Part shown: positions 45,885-57,522 of the stretch, one piece after another
Layout of the letters: the number at the start of each line of letters is the position of its first letter
Numbering within the stretch: position 1 is the stretch's first letter
Assembly: GCA_036971615.1 (NCBI GenBank)
Contig: JAYKKR010000019.1
Span: forward strand, 496,001 to 560,000
Length of the DNA: 64,000 nt
From: Amyloporia xantha
Lineage: Eukaryota; Basidiomycota; Agaricomycetes; Polyporales; Adustoporiaceae
Direction: 5' to 3'
Position numbers and translations under genes: made by a program
The notes under the pieces: model-generated
Seen by the model: only the letters and a program-made list of their open reading frames with translations
Told to the model about the DNA's origin: nothing
Databases searched by the model: none

Positions 45885-47856
45885 ATGCTCCTTTCCGCTC
45901 GCATGTTACTCATACTGTGGGCTCCCACCACGCTGGCCAGCAATACGCTCCTTTCAGAATCTCTCAGCCTCCCGGCGGGTATAGCGCCGGGGTGTCAGTC
46001 GGGGTGCGACGGCCCCGAGGCGCTTTTCGCATATTCTAGGGAAGACGACGAGCACCCTGCCGGTCAGTCGCATGCATATGTCTGCTCTATCCTTTTTGTA
46101 AGCTGACGGCGACTCCTACCTGGCGAAATCTCGACCGGGCATATTCTTCGTTCTCACGCACTATGCACAGATGCGACGGACCCGCACATCGCAGAGTCGT
46201 CACGCACAGCTCAGGATGCCTCTGCTAGAACTTGCCTAGATGTTGTCCCCGTGGATCAAGATACATTCGTGCCACGGCCTACCCCAGAATCATCCAAAGA
46301 CCAAGATGGATCGCCCGCAGGCCAGGAATGGCGATATTTGAAAAATAGTGGCGATCGTTTTCGGCGCTCTTTCGGTCACCCGTTGGCCCTTCACAAGCGC
46401 AGGAGCCTCGCGCTACGAGCGGTCGTCGCATTAGAGTCACCTGCACCTACGGACGCGTCGTCGCCGCTACAGGCAGGTGATGGAACGTTTGACGGCCGTG
46501 ATGCGATTGTGATCCCCACGGACGTACGTTCAGCGACGATTCCGCCAGCCGTTGTTCGCGAATTTTTGGGCACACGTACTTCCACGGTCATAGTGACTAT
46601 TACCAGCACGGTAGATGGCGACAGTAGCGCAGACGCAGATCCTCCGCCAACGTCAGCTTCATCTTCGACGAAGAGAAGTTCAACAGCGTCGTCTGCAACG
46701 AGTCACTCTACGACTGCGGCAAGCCGCTCTGTGACTACGACAAGCCATAGTTCTTCTAGTACCCCCCTGAGTTCGAATGTGACAACCTCCACTTCCTCGT
46801 CGACCTTGCTCCTAGGCGATGCGGTTTCATCAGTGTCCATATCGTCAATCAAACTCGAGCCGACTATTGTCACAATTACGACTTGGTCACCCTCCCCAGA
46901 GTCCACCTCGACGCCGACGTCGATATCAACTTCCAGTAGCACCGAATCGTCGTCGGCCTTAGTGTCTGCCAACAGTTCGGCGTCTAGCTCACGCTCGACT
47001 CTGATAACGTCAACCACTTCGAGCCAAGGGTCTACGATATCCAGTGCCAGTGGTAGTACCAGTGCCAGTGCGAGCCAGACAGTGCCCGCAGGTGCTGAGA
47101 GTCGTGGAACCCCGCCCATGAGCACGGGCCTGATAATTGCCATTGTCCTGGCTAGCTTATTTTTCATCGTCGGAACGGCGCTTGTCGCATGGTTTCTGAG
47201 AAAGAGACGGGGAAGAAGGGCAACGAGGGTCACACCATTTTGTGCGTTTCAGTTTTACGATGACTATGATTCATTCGATAGCTTGCTGACGAAAGTCTGC
47301 TCATCGATATGTAGCCCATCCGAGAATGTCCGGAAGCCCGTACACAGAATCTACTCGCGGGTTGATGCGTTCCATGGTTGGAAGTAACTTGGGTGGAGCA
47401 AGAGGACACGACGCGTCTGTTGGTACTTCCTCATTCTATGCAGGACCTGATGCCCAGTTTCACTCTCCGCGGACCGCCCGAGGCCTCCTGTCACTAGTTT
47501 CCCCAATCAGTCGTCGCGACAGCGCCTCTACCGTGGAGATACTGGGCTCGAACTGGCCTGGGGTTCCTGCTGGATCACAAACCGGGAATATGGCATCCGC
47601 CTCCGACGCCCCTCGTCTAGACACCCCTCGGCAAAGCATGTTCAATGTGGATGACAGCAACTGGCTATCACCGGCTGCGCCCAGCTCGTCCACTACGGCT
47701 TCCCTTACGACGGACCCGTACGGGCGGCGCCAGTCGGTTGACGGGGGCGTCCGTATTGCGGGAGGGCCGCCAGGTAGCGAAGAAGAATGTGGCTTGGCTG
47801 TGGACAACGATAGTCGAAGCACGAGCACTCTACCTCCCGCGTACGGCTATTACTAG
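45885..47856 (+). CDS. Mucin-like single-pass cell-surface protein
   Basis: Three exons. Exon 1 (45885-46062) gives a signal peptide, MLLSARMLLILWAPTTLA, then a short Cys-containing segment (GCQSGCDGPEALF). A GTCAGT..CACAG intron restores Asp. Exon 2 (about 46169-47240) encodes a long region extremely rich in Ser and Thr, expected to be heavily O-mannosylated. This is followed by one membrane helix, GLIIAIVLASLFFIVGTALV, and a basic stop-transfer WFLRKRRGRR. A second intron (about 47241-47314) leads to a cytoplasmic tail of about 180 residues rich in Ser/Pro (RQSMFNVDDSNWLSP), ending TLPPAYGYY. The layout matches fungal wall-sensor or SKG6-type surface proteins. No WSC or other ectodomain is recognisable, so the sensor role is inference. 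Confidence 0.72.
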
Positions 47857-48505
47857 CGTGATGCGTAGATGAGTTTCACTTCAGATTAGAATGCAGACAG
47901 CTCGTGCCCGTCCGTGGCTCATATCATTATTTAAGGGGTCCCATTTAGTGGAGCATTTGTTCTGGTGTGTTGTTTTAAGTTGGTAGAGTCCTTTCCTCTT
48001 CGACACTCGATGAGAACCCACTGTACTAGTATTGCTATCACACCATAACTTCGCAGTAAGGGTACGTACTGTGGGCTTTTGTTGACGAATGGAGGAAGAT
48101 CATATCGTAATGTTCAAGTTGTAGTCAGTGGCTACGTCTCACCGATGCTGCGATGACAGTGATATTAACGGAAAGAGCTATGTCAATGAGCTGGTGTATA
48201 CTGTGAGAGCTATGATATTCACGATAGTGGATTTTACTAAGTATGCTGCGCCAAATACGTTTGCTGACGAACTTCAATGGTGAGATGATTGCGCATACGA
48301 AAACCATTGTACATCCTACGCGCATCCGCGTTCAAGGCAGATTCCTTAACAAATTAATTGCACAATCTAGAGGGCGCATATGCACTGTAACGTAGAGGTC
48401 ATTCCTCACAATAATCCGACACTGAAAATTCACTTCGACGGAATCTGTCACAAAATCAGTAAGATGTTATCTGGAACTAGTCACAGCGTCATAGGGAATA
48501 GCAAC
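47857..48505. other. 3' spacer, no gene seen
   Basis: About 650 bp at the convergent ends of the mucin-like gene (plus) and the DUF6534-type gene (minus). AT content rises here. Nothing else was recognised. Confidence 0.45.
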
Positions 48506-50498
48506 TTACCAAGTTATCGATGTTGTCACCACCTGTGAATCATGCCTGTCCGTACTATTCCGTCTAATTTTGAGAGTAGATACTGACAGAGCAGAGTCAC
48601 TTCCACTTTCGTTGATGTAACGACGAGCGTTCAACCTTCCGAAACAGTCAATATGCTAGCAGATACTGACAGACAATACAACGTACACGGCAAGGAATGC
48701 ATTAAAATATACTGAAAGGCAGGAGCGAACGTAATTCAGCCATCGATCAACGTCAGTCACACTGACTGAATAAAACTTACAAGAGCCTCTGGAGAATGAA
48801 AATACCTCTGTCACTTCCACGCCGGTCTTGTAATCCCAGATATACTGAAAGGAGGATTAGACACAGCACACTACACATGCTACGTACTAACCGTTCCTAA
48901 TAGAAGCGCTTGATGAAGGCTGTTGACCCATTTGAGATACCCATAGTAGATGCAGTGACAGAAGACATTTACCAAAGGAGAATCCCACGATTCGAGGTGT
49001 ACAGAGTGAGCTTCGATAATATTCCATCTGAGCGATTTGAATCACTCTCGAGAAGGGATCTTTTGGAGAAAGTTCAGGACAAGGAAGTTGATGTTCACGA
49101 GGGCAGACGTACGGTTGGGGAAGAATCTTGGCACTCCGGAAAATGATACATAGAGACACAGTGATATACACATCTGTCAGAAGAGAGATAATATTGGTCG
49201 CGATGGTCACTTTCTATCAACCGGGTTCATGAGGACCGTGCAAAGCGAGCATTAATATGATGACGTACTCCAAGGTTTGCCAGTGCTGCCACGTCTTGGA
49301 CGTTACTAGAATTACAGGTAGACATTGTGGTATAAGTTGAGCTCGCTGGGAGATCAAGACGGTGATTATTTTACTGACAGGTAGTACATAGCAGCTAACA
49401 TGAAATCATTGCGGTCATTGATCAGCCCGAGTAAATCGTACACAGTAAGATACACTCACCACAGACACACGCTGAGCCGATGGGTGGCAATTAGCTTATG
49501 ACAGGCGAGAAAAGTGGAAAAGTACCTAGTGACGTGACCGAACAGAGTGCCTACATGCGATATGTAAAGACGTGAGCACTTCCGATATACATTATGACTA
49601 CGTACGGCAAATAAACACAGGACTTTGTTGTACCATTTATGTGTTCCAACTCAAATTTGAAAGGTCAGTACACATCGCAAGTAGCGCAAGATTATATCCA
49701 TCGAGCGCTCACGTTTCCAGCTGATGTAAATATAATAGCTTGTGTATCTCATTAGTTCTGGAGTTCGCGTGCTAAGACCTTACTAGACACCTACCATTGC
49801 ACAATACAGCTTTCCACAAACTATCTGATGTGAGCCTCGATCTCTTTACATCAGTCTCAGAGAAAAATCACTCACGTCAACAATCTGCTCGATCTGAATG
49901 TCAAGATTTAGCACGTTAGCGTGACATGAGCGAGTGTTATCAGCTTACACAGTATGGTCTGAGGACATTGCAGCTCAAGGTTAATGTGTGTCAACAAGAG
50001 AATATTTCCATGTAGGCTCACGTTGGAATGGTGTACAGCATCAGGGGGTTGCCATGATGTCGAACAAGAAGAAACCAAAGTAGCTGTTACAGGTCAGTTC
50101 CTAGTATTTGCGTCATGTAATCAAGACCTGCCAAGACACTAGTGACCTCTTTGATGGTCTCCGTAACACTGAAAATTTGAGGTCTAGTCGAAGCTTCGAA
50201 CCATTACAAAACGACAGACCATAGGACGGCTACCTGCAACGGAAGAGTTGTTAGTGTATGTGACGTCGTCCAAATAATTTGACTACACACTAGAGCTTTC
50301 AACCATATAGGGTCCTTGCGATAGTTGCTGGCGTAGAAGAGGGTTTGTGCAATAGCGATACCGTAGAATCTGTTGCATGTTTGGATCAATAACAAAAACA
50401 CAAAATGACAACGAAGCGCATACGTACATTGTGCCAAACAATATCCCTATTGTAGGACAACCAGGACTATTATTGAGGTCGAGTTTCAAGCCAGACAT
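48506..50498 (-). CDS. DUF6534-type multi-pass membrane protein, many micro-exons
   Basis: No single open frame exceeds about 110 codons, but short exons chain into a recognisable mushroom family of about seven-helix membrane proteins of unknown function. In order: MSGLKLDLNNSPGCPTIGIL; FYGIAIAQTLFYASNYRKD and PIWLKALV; VTETIKEVTS; FLLVRHHGNPLMLYTIP; IEQIVDIVCGKLYCA; ISLLTDVYITVSLCIIFRS; DGILSKLTLYTSNRGILL; YFNAFLAVLNARRYINESGS. The last exon ends VTTSITW with TAA at 48506-48508. The YxxNYRKDPxxLK, HxGNP, SDVYIxxxLC, LxxYTxNRG and NAxLAxLNAR elements are family landmarks in the expected order. I estimate 13-16 introns; borders in 48850-49900 are uncertain. A minus-strand TATATAT lies about 60 bp upstream of the start. 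The family has been likened to fungal receptors, but its ligand is not known. Confidence 0.68.
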
Positions 50499-51219
50499 GA
50501 CGAGATGATCAGCAACATGTACAGAGCCGTACGATGTGCGCGAAGGATTCGACTAACCGTTGATATATAAGTATATGGAGAATCTGAATTGGTTCAGCTG
50601 CAGATAATCATACTGTTGGTTCCTGGGCGCTGGGCGCTTCAGATAAGCCTTGTCCCGTCGCGAGATCAATCAATTTTCAGGAATGATCTGATCGTTTGCG
50701 GACTTGGTCAGTCTTGGTGGGAGGAAAGTACACGAGTGTTAATTTTAGCGAGAGCGGCTGGTTTGCAGATTGCCCAAGTGCTATGCATGTATGGCATAAG
50801 TGGAGTAACAACTACGGCAGTCCTGGATCGTGATTTTACTGAGCTAGTGATCATGACAATCAACAAATTCACGAGGACTCATTTCAGCGGCTTGCGGGAG
50901 GCGGCTCTCGGCTAATAATTTCCCCATCCGCAGTGAGAAGTCGTCCCCACTTCAATCTTCAGTGACAATGACCTACCCGCAATAGATGATGCACGTTTCA
51001 GCATCTAACGCTGGACGCGGCGAGAAGACTTGAAGGAGCAGACAAGTAGACTCCGCACTAAGGAGTGTTACTGTACATACAGAATGGCAACAGACTTACT
51101 GGCTTCCAAAGGATGCTTACACTAGACTGCGACGTCCGCGCAGAGAGTTGGCGCCAAATCGTACTCTGCTGTTGCGTTGGCTATCTTGGATCCTATGAGA
51201 AGGGCAATCGACAAGCTGT
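50499..51219. other. Intergenic region left of hAT-type element
   Basis: About 720 bp. A plus-strand frame at 50589-50915 has no recognisable domain. The left part should be the promoter of the DUF6534-type gene. Confidence 0.4.
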
Positions 51220-51227
51220 CTTTCAAG

Positions 51228-51832
51228 CAGTGTTGGCAGGGTCACGCCTGACCCCCTGACCTTTGACGGGGTCATGACCCTTGACGAGGTCTGACCCGGG
51301 GGTCAGACAAAGGTCAAGGGTCAGCACGTGAGTGACCCGCACAGGCTGCACGTGCGACTATCTCCAGCGCTGTTGGACTCTCCGACCCGGGCAAAACATC
51401 GAGTACGGCGTCAGACAGAGACTCATAGCTATAGACGATCGAACGCGCCGCTGCTGGAGAGCTCATTGCACCTAAGCAGCTTGTGAATACTTCCGCTGAT
51501 GACTGCTTGGGTGCTGCCATGTCATCTTCATTTCAGCTAGTAATATCGAAGCTACATGCCACAGATGCTTTCTATAAGCATACATAAGCCTCTATTGAAT
51601 ATGGAACTTATTCATGATTTTTATTACTACATTATAGAGTAGACATCTTCAAAAATGAGAACAAAGACTGCCATCAATCGAGCAAACAGTGCAAGCAGTT
51701 GCAGCTTGGGTCGCGCCACTCGGGCATGAACCCCGAGGTCACACCTTGACCCTTGACCCTTCTGACCTTTTGGGGTCTGACCCCGTCATGACGGGGTCAG
51801 ACCCGGTCATGACCAGGTCAGTGCCAACACTG
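51228..51832. mobile_element. Non-autonomous hAT-superfamily element (605 bp)
   Basis: The element begins CAGTGTTGGCA at 51228 and ends with its exact reverse complement TGCCAACACTG at 51832. It is flanked on both sides by the 8-bp direct repeat CTTTCAAG (51220-51227 and 51833-51840). An 8-bp target duplication with short CAGTG-type termini is diagnostic of the hAT superfamily. Both ends carry arrays of about eight or nine TGACC/GGTCA units in both orientations (51245-51330 and 51740-51820), the expected layout of subterminal transposase-binding sites. No transposase is encoded. An internal minus-strand frame (51314-51520) has no known domain. Identical target copies suggest fairly recent insertion. 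Confidence 0.85.
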
Positions 51833-51840
51833 CTTTCAAG

Positions 51841-52322
51841 GATCAACTCCCAATGCCCGCAATTCTTCCGAGACAACGTTCGAACAAGATTGATACGCAA
51901 TGTTGTCTCCGATCAATCCTGCGGCCACAGACCGAGGTCAGTATCAAAGCGTCCCACTGTCCTGTCAAACGTGCGTGGGACGGTAACGTACCCGGGGCCC
52001 TTACGTAGTTTGTTGTCAACCAGATATATTTTTGCGTGTGCGAATGGCGATTTCTTCCCAGCCATCCTTAACTGAATGCTAACTGCGCGCTGTCGGTAGA
52101 GATCCATATCATCGAAGGCGAAGGCTGACAAAGGAAATTCGCCATTCGGTCTTGTCGTGATGAAAATGCGGCCCACAAGGTGCAAAAGTGCAGTACGAAT
52201 GCACAGAGCAGGAACCTACACAGTCACCTAAGGAATGCGCATCAGAAGAAGACATCCCAGCGCGGCGAGTGCCCTAAAGAACAAAAATGCAGTCCGGGCA
52301 CATAGGGCCTTCAACCGGCCCG
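51841..52322 (-). other. Unresolved open frame beside hAT-type element
   Basis: A minus-strand frame at 51913-52185 has convincing protein-like composition (IFITTRPNGEFPLSAFAFDD, DLYRQRAVSIQLRMAGKK, KIYLVDNKLRKGPG) but no start, partner exon or family that I recognise. It could be the remnant of a gene interrupted by the element, or chance. It lies downstream of the P450 gene on the same strand. Confidence 0.25.
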
Positions 52323-54593
52323 TCACATCTGTCTCCTCCGAAACATCACTTCTGCCTTCATATCTGGAATGTACGAGCGACCAAACCATACTGCAGGCGG
52401 GATCACTCCTTCCCTCTCCATCTTCACATCATGCGTCACGACAAGATGCGCCAACATGGCCTTGAGTTCGAGGGCCGCGAAAAATCGACCGGGACTGTAT
52501 TCACAATAAGAGATATTCAGAAAGGGTTTCTCTGGTATGGGAGCAGGGCAATCCAAAGCATACGATTAAAGCGTGCGACTCACCATGCACGCCGTCCATG
52601 GGCAAACGTGAGATAGTCCGTACTCGTGCTTGTCATATGATGCTTCATCGGCTCTCCGTCTTTTTCCTGCATCTTGGAGAACCGCCATGGATCGAAGATA
52701 GCAGCATTGGGATATATCTCTTCGTCGAGATGTATTGCGAGTGACGGCACCGCCAAGTCCGTTCCCGCGGGGATGAACGTGCCGTCAGAGAACGTGAAGT
52801 CTTTCATGGCTTTTCGAGCCATCGCGTCTGATACCAGAACACTCAGTATACATATAAGAGAAGGGAGGCGTAACGTACAGGTTCCGAGTCCGTTCAGTCT
52901 TTGCACTTCTTTCAGGAAGCTGTCGACCCTGTGCATCTTATCCATTGCTGCCTTCGTCCAACCGTCTTCCTTCACTACGGCGTCTACTTCCTCTCGCAGT
53001 GGCTGGATATACTCCGGATTAGCTGCGAGATGGTAAAGGGTGTGTGTGAAGGCCTGGCGTGTCCAACATTTGCAGAGCCCAAGACACGGGGAGGAACGAG
53101 AGCAGTGTGAAAATCAGCAATGGGCAGGCCAATTAGAATAAGCCGTACTTCCAAACAGTCAAGGTTGACGTACCATGGAAGACGTGTGGATGGCACCGAC
53201 GTTGATCGTCAGCACTCGGAGAACAAGATTTCGAATCGAGCGCTCTTCGCCCTTTGCTGCTTGGATGAGCCATTGTATCAGATCGTTCTGCAAAGCGGTA
53301 AGGTGAAGTTAGCAGCAAACTACTGGACAGAGGTCTTAACCGACAGGCCGGTCCGTCCAGTCTTCGCCGCGCTCCTTCAGCATCCTCAAGCGCTCCGTAA
53401 TGGTCGGCCCAAGATGCTTGATTCCGCGCCGGATGCTCTTCGGCACATTTGTGAGCCAACGCGCGGCAAGCCTACAAGAGATCAAATTAGTATTAAAAGC
53501 GTGTGTAGACTTTGAAAGGCCTCCATCAGAAGAGCTGGACGGACACATAAGGTATGCCCGCTCAGGATTGTTCATGAGAAGGATAGCAGTGAAGCTGGAA
53601 CATCTTGTGAGAAATAAAGATCACTCACGGTTTCAAAATGTTGGGAAACACGCTGATGGTCGTAGCCCCCATGACAACGTCGACTGTGAATGTCTTGTTC
53701 AAATCGCAATAATTCTGATCCCTGCCTACACGCGCAGAGGATCAGCAACGGATGATGGCGCGCCACGACGATGAGTGTACACGTACAGATCGGCAGGTCG
53801 ACGAACAGACGGTTGCTCGCCCTGCATACTATTTGCGTCATGGCATCGTACGCACGTACTTTTGTCCACTCTCCTGGCGAAGGACAAGTCGTGCCGTCAG
53901 TCGCTGGGGCGCCTGAACAGTGTGTGAAGCAGGTACCTTCGGCAGCCCCGAGCACCTCGTCATCAAATGCTGCGACAATCTCGTCCCGCATTATCGGGAA
54001 GAGCGCGGGTAGGTTGCGCGTCAGCGTCGAGCTGATGACGCTCATGTGGTACGGGTCATGATGGACGTTCGGCCCCAAGGTGTAGTCAATGAGGAGATTC
54101 TGCGTGTAACATCAGCAACGCAGAGTCGCGCACACCACGCGCGATGAACGCACCGACCTCTCTGATGGATTCTGGGAACGATAGCTCGTCGTCTGGGGCC
54201 TTGCGTAGCTCGTCGACTAGCTTCGGGCCTGTCACAATGACTCGCCAGGTGCCGGGCTCAGCGTATTTGAAGATGTGGTCTTTGTGCTATGCGGCCGTGT
54301 AAGAAACATGTAGATGTTTGATCAACAGTCTGTCGTGCATACCTTCACGTATCCTTCCCGCATGATATCGGCGGCGTGGAAGAGATAATTGAAAGCCCCA
54401 TAGTACGATAATACAGGAAGAGAGGGACCTCCTACAGTCGGAATATGGCTCAGCTAGGGTGAAGAGCAACGGTCGTAAGCAGGCCACTCGTATGTGAACT
54501 CTTCACACGTACACTGCGCCCGCCTAGTAAAGTATACCCGAAGTACAGAACTGGAAGTGCAAGGAGTGCGTATGTCACGAAGGAGATGTCCAT
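52323..54593 (-). CDS. Cytochrome P450 monooxygenase
   Basis: Heme-thiolate monooxygenase, membrane-anchored in the ER. The start MDISFVTYALLALPVLYFGY supplies the N-terminal anchor. Next come HIPTVGGPSLPVLSYYGAF (proline-rich hinge and first strand) and FKYAEPGTWRVIVTGP, then NLLIDYTLGPNVHHDPYHM and AYDAMTQIVCRASNRLFVDL. The I-helix reads INVGAIHTSSMTLTHTLYHL, with the conserved Thr region. The K-helix reads DSFLKEVQRLNGLG (ExxR present). The heme loop is YLTFAHGRRACPGRFFAALE, with the cysteine codon split by an intron (about 52508-52594) and restored on splicing. The protein ends MKAEVMFRRRQM at 52323-52325. About ten introns; no frame break seen. It resembles basidiomycete clan P450s of secondary metabolism; substrate unknown. 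Confidence 0.9.
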
Positions 54594-55067
54594 AGTCGCC
54601 AAGTGTCCCTTGCAGACCGACGTCGTGAAGGCGGTTTACACCAGAGCTGCTTGGCAAGGTGAGAAGTCTTCTACTCTTCGGTGAGCCATTCCGGGCGTGA
54701 TACTTGGGCCATAATTTGACAGGCCTGGCAACCCGTATTACGTGGGCATCCTTTCTCCGAATAGAGCGAGCAGAAGCGATGAAAATGAGTAGACAGCTGG
54801 TTTAAACGGTCTCGCTGCAGTCTTCAGGGAAAAGATAATCTGCTTCTCCCCGCAGAATGCGGCCGAATTGGTTCAATTGGAAGACTCATTGAAAGGAACT
54901 TGCGCGGACCCGTGTGAGACCCATTTGGCGCCCGAAACATTGTCTCTACGGCAGCTTGACGGCAGTACGGGCGCCCATCGTTTCCATGACCCTCACCTTC
55001 GGCCGTTGATCTTAGCTTGATAGTTAGATAGCTCTTGGTAAGACAAGGTTAACGTACTCACAGACAT
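54594..55067. other. P450 upstream region
   Basis: About 470 bp between the P450 start and the AT-rich MITE. It should include the P450 promoter, but no clear TATA or other site could be picked. Confidence 0.4.
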
Positions 55068-55465
55068 CACTGCAAAGAAATCACCATTTCACAGGTAGTG
55101 AAAAGGGTAAGATAGGTGTGGGAAAGGGTTTACTTGTCAAAGCATCTCAGGTGAGTTGAGATTGTGTGAAATGTCATTATTTTGAAAACCTGTTGGAGAT
55201 TCACAAAGTTGAAGTTTGACATACTAAATAAGGTTATCTAAAAGTAATGGAATGAAGCATTTACCGATGGATCAGTAATTTCATGTATCCTTCATGTAAT
55301 CTCACTTAGTACATTAAACTTTAACTTTCCAATTCTACAATAGCTTTTGAAATGATAGCCATTCCATACAATTCCAACTTGCTTGAAATGGTTCCATAAG
55401 TAAATATTTTTCCATGCCTATCTTACCTTTTTCACTGCCTGTGAAATGGTGATTTCTTTGCAGTG
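55068..55465. mobile_element. AT-rich MITE with about 56-bp terminal inverted repeats
   Basis: The left end (55068 to about 55123) begins CACTGCAAAGAAATCACC. The right end (about 55408-55465) is its reverse complement with only a few mismatches. The 280-bp interior is AT-rich and has no coding potential. Candidate 3-bp target duplications CAT flank it (55065-55067 and 55466-55468), which would suit a PIF/Harbinger-type element, though three bases is weak evidence. No transposase is present. Confidence 0.75.
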
Positions 55466-56043
55466 CATGGTTGCGCAGAGTAGTCATAGGGTGCGAGGCT
55501 AGGCTTGGTGTTGTAGAATTGCAAAATTATTCGTTGGACAAGAACACGCTTTGATCTTCGTTTTTCCAACATCATGAGATAGAACTTTAGCAAAGCATTG
55601 AAATATATCGAATTCGCGAACAGACACCTAAAGAAAGACCTGTAGATAGACTGACTTCTCTGACCAAAATGTTCACATTCCTGTGAATTAAGGGTGGGCG
55701 TCTGCAATAGTTTAAACAAGTCTGGTTTAGGGTTATCTAAAATAATGGAACATTTGAGGAGACTTATCAGCCATCTTCCAGTCCGACCAGTCTCGATGGA
55801 TAGCAGCGAGTCCAAGACATGAGAACAGCAGGAGATGATCAGACACGTTTTTCCAAAACGCATTATCTCTACTCATACAAACAGGCGTGATTTTCGATTT
55901 TCGCTGCCGTGGGCCTCCTAGTGTCTTGGGCGCCTGAATCTTTGTCTCGTGCCCAGGCCTACGGGTACGCATCATCCGGGACTTCAAAGCTTCAGCTGCA
56001 CCCACACACTTACGACACGAATAAATAGCAAAACACACTCAGC
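55466..56043. other. Spacer between MITE and enoyl-CoA hydratase gene
   Basis: About 580 bp. A minus-strand frame covers 55432-55863, but part of it lies in the MITE and it has no known domain. A 20-bp stretch around 55731 (GGTTATCTAAAATAATGGAA) resembles one inside the MITE at 55228. The right end holds the promoter of the hydratase gene. Confidence 0.35.
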
Positions 56044-57522
56044 ATGAACGCACGATGTTGCTTCATGTCGCCTAGAATTCGGCTGCGGCCTTTTGGTCGC
56101 AGCGTTAGGTACATTCAGATAGCATCTACCCAGCCTGAAGCGTACCTCGACCACCTATCGTCTAACCCCGGAATATCAAGTCTCTCGCTCAATAGGCCTC
56201 AAGCCAGGAATGCGATCTCCCTAAGACTGCTAAAGGTATTCACTTTAATCTAGTACACAATTTGGAAACACGTTTAACTCAGCGATGTACAGGAATTCCG
56301 TGAATGCCTCGACGCTGTGCACTTCGACAATAGGTGTGGAATCTTGACGCACTGTAATCTCGTTCTAGGTTTACCAACTGTGGCGTACGTAGCGTCCGCG
56401 TACTTATTATTCGATCTTCCACACTTGGCTCTTTCTGTGCTGGTGCCGATCTCATTGAACGACGCTCAATGACCAAGCCTCAAGTGGACAAGTTCCTCCT
56501 GGATCTGCGAGGTGCATTGAGCACTCTAGAGAATTTGCCAGTGCCTACCATTGCCGCCATTGATGGGCCCGCGTTAGGTGGGGGTCTTGAACTGGGACTT
56601 GCGTGTGACCTTCGAGTTGCAGGTGAGCGTAGACCGATTTTGTTCTTGCGAAGATATGGCCAGCATACTGGAAGGATTGGTCCACATCGAGAGTTTGAAG
56701 AAAGGATAGTGCCGCGGAAGGCCATTCTCCATCATAGGCTATTTGAGCGATACTAAGAAGTGGTTGAGTGGCTGTTTAAGTCGTTCTCTGGAAGTAGATC
56801 ATCTTCAATACTGAGCTTCTCATTGCTCTTTATCATTCAAGATACTCGCTGAACGTTTTGGTGTATTGTATCTGCACCTGTTGCAGGCGTGGTCTGCTCG
56901 TACAGTTGTTTCATGTCGCTGACAGCATTGAAACAGCAAATTCAGTGACGAAGATCGGGCTCCCAGAGACAAGATTAGGAATCATCCCTGGTGCAGGGGG
57001 CACCCAACGTTTAACCCGCCTTCTCGGTCTGTCGAAAGCCAAAAGCCTCATATTCACCGCGCGTTCCTTGTCGGCGTCGGAGGCCCAGGAATGGGGTAAG
57101 CATCTAATTTATGAATGCCTTAAGGTGCGTTGCAGACATGTAGACGCCACCTAGGTCTCGTCGACTACGTCTCTTCTCCAGAGACGTCCGCATTCGACCG
57201 GGCGCTCAAGCTGGCGGAAGAGATCAGTGTGAATGGTATGTGCAAGCATGTCTTCCGTTCATTGGTATGAACCTCGGCTGTAGCACCGCTCGCGCTCCGC
57301 GCGGCGAAGCAGGCCATCTCGCGCGCACCGGGGCTTAGTCTGGAAACTGGTGAGTCTTGTCTTTGCCTACGGACGCGGGATTTGAGCCCTTATTGACGCT
57401 CTGCGTTCGCAGGCTTGGACTTCGAACGAGCCTCGTACGAGCCGCTATTGAAGACGAGTGACCGGGTAGAAGCTCTGAATGCATTCAAGGAGAAACGGCC
57501 GCCGGTGTTCAAGGGGGAGTAG
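56044..57522 (+). CDS. Mitochondrial enoyl-CoA hydratase, AUH/methylglutaconyl-CoA hydratase type
   Basis: Crotonase-family enzyme; this subgroup hydrates 3-methylglutaconyl-CoA in leucine breakdown. The N-terminus [20 protein letters not shown] is Arg-rich and Ser-containing, a mitochondrial presequence. Then [44 protein letters not shown] (first oxyanion region); [20 protein letters not shown] and ACDLRVA (second oxyanion Gly and first Glu); [20 protein letters not shown] (second Glu); SAKSL-like helix; [20 protein letters not shown]; and the tail [17 protein letters not shown], stop 57520-57522. Both catalytic glutamates are present. The intron after DLRVA runs about 56622-56937 (about 316 nt), far longer than the others here. 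The acceptor that gives [12 protein letters not shown] fits the family best. Identity as AUH over other hydratases is likely, not certain. Confidence 0.85.

Noticed and set aside
46703..47233. 176-codon minus-strand frame opposite the mucin-like gene
   Set aside because: It is the antisense of Ser/Thr codon repeats; the composition (Val/Asp/Glu repeats) is purely derived from them.
51241..51330. TGACCCC/GGGGTCA repeats considered as a CRISPR-like or riboswitch array
   Set aside because: Units are very short, in both orientations, with no spacers of regular size. They lie inside a transposon with defined ends, and this is a eukaryote.
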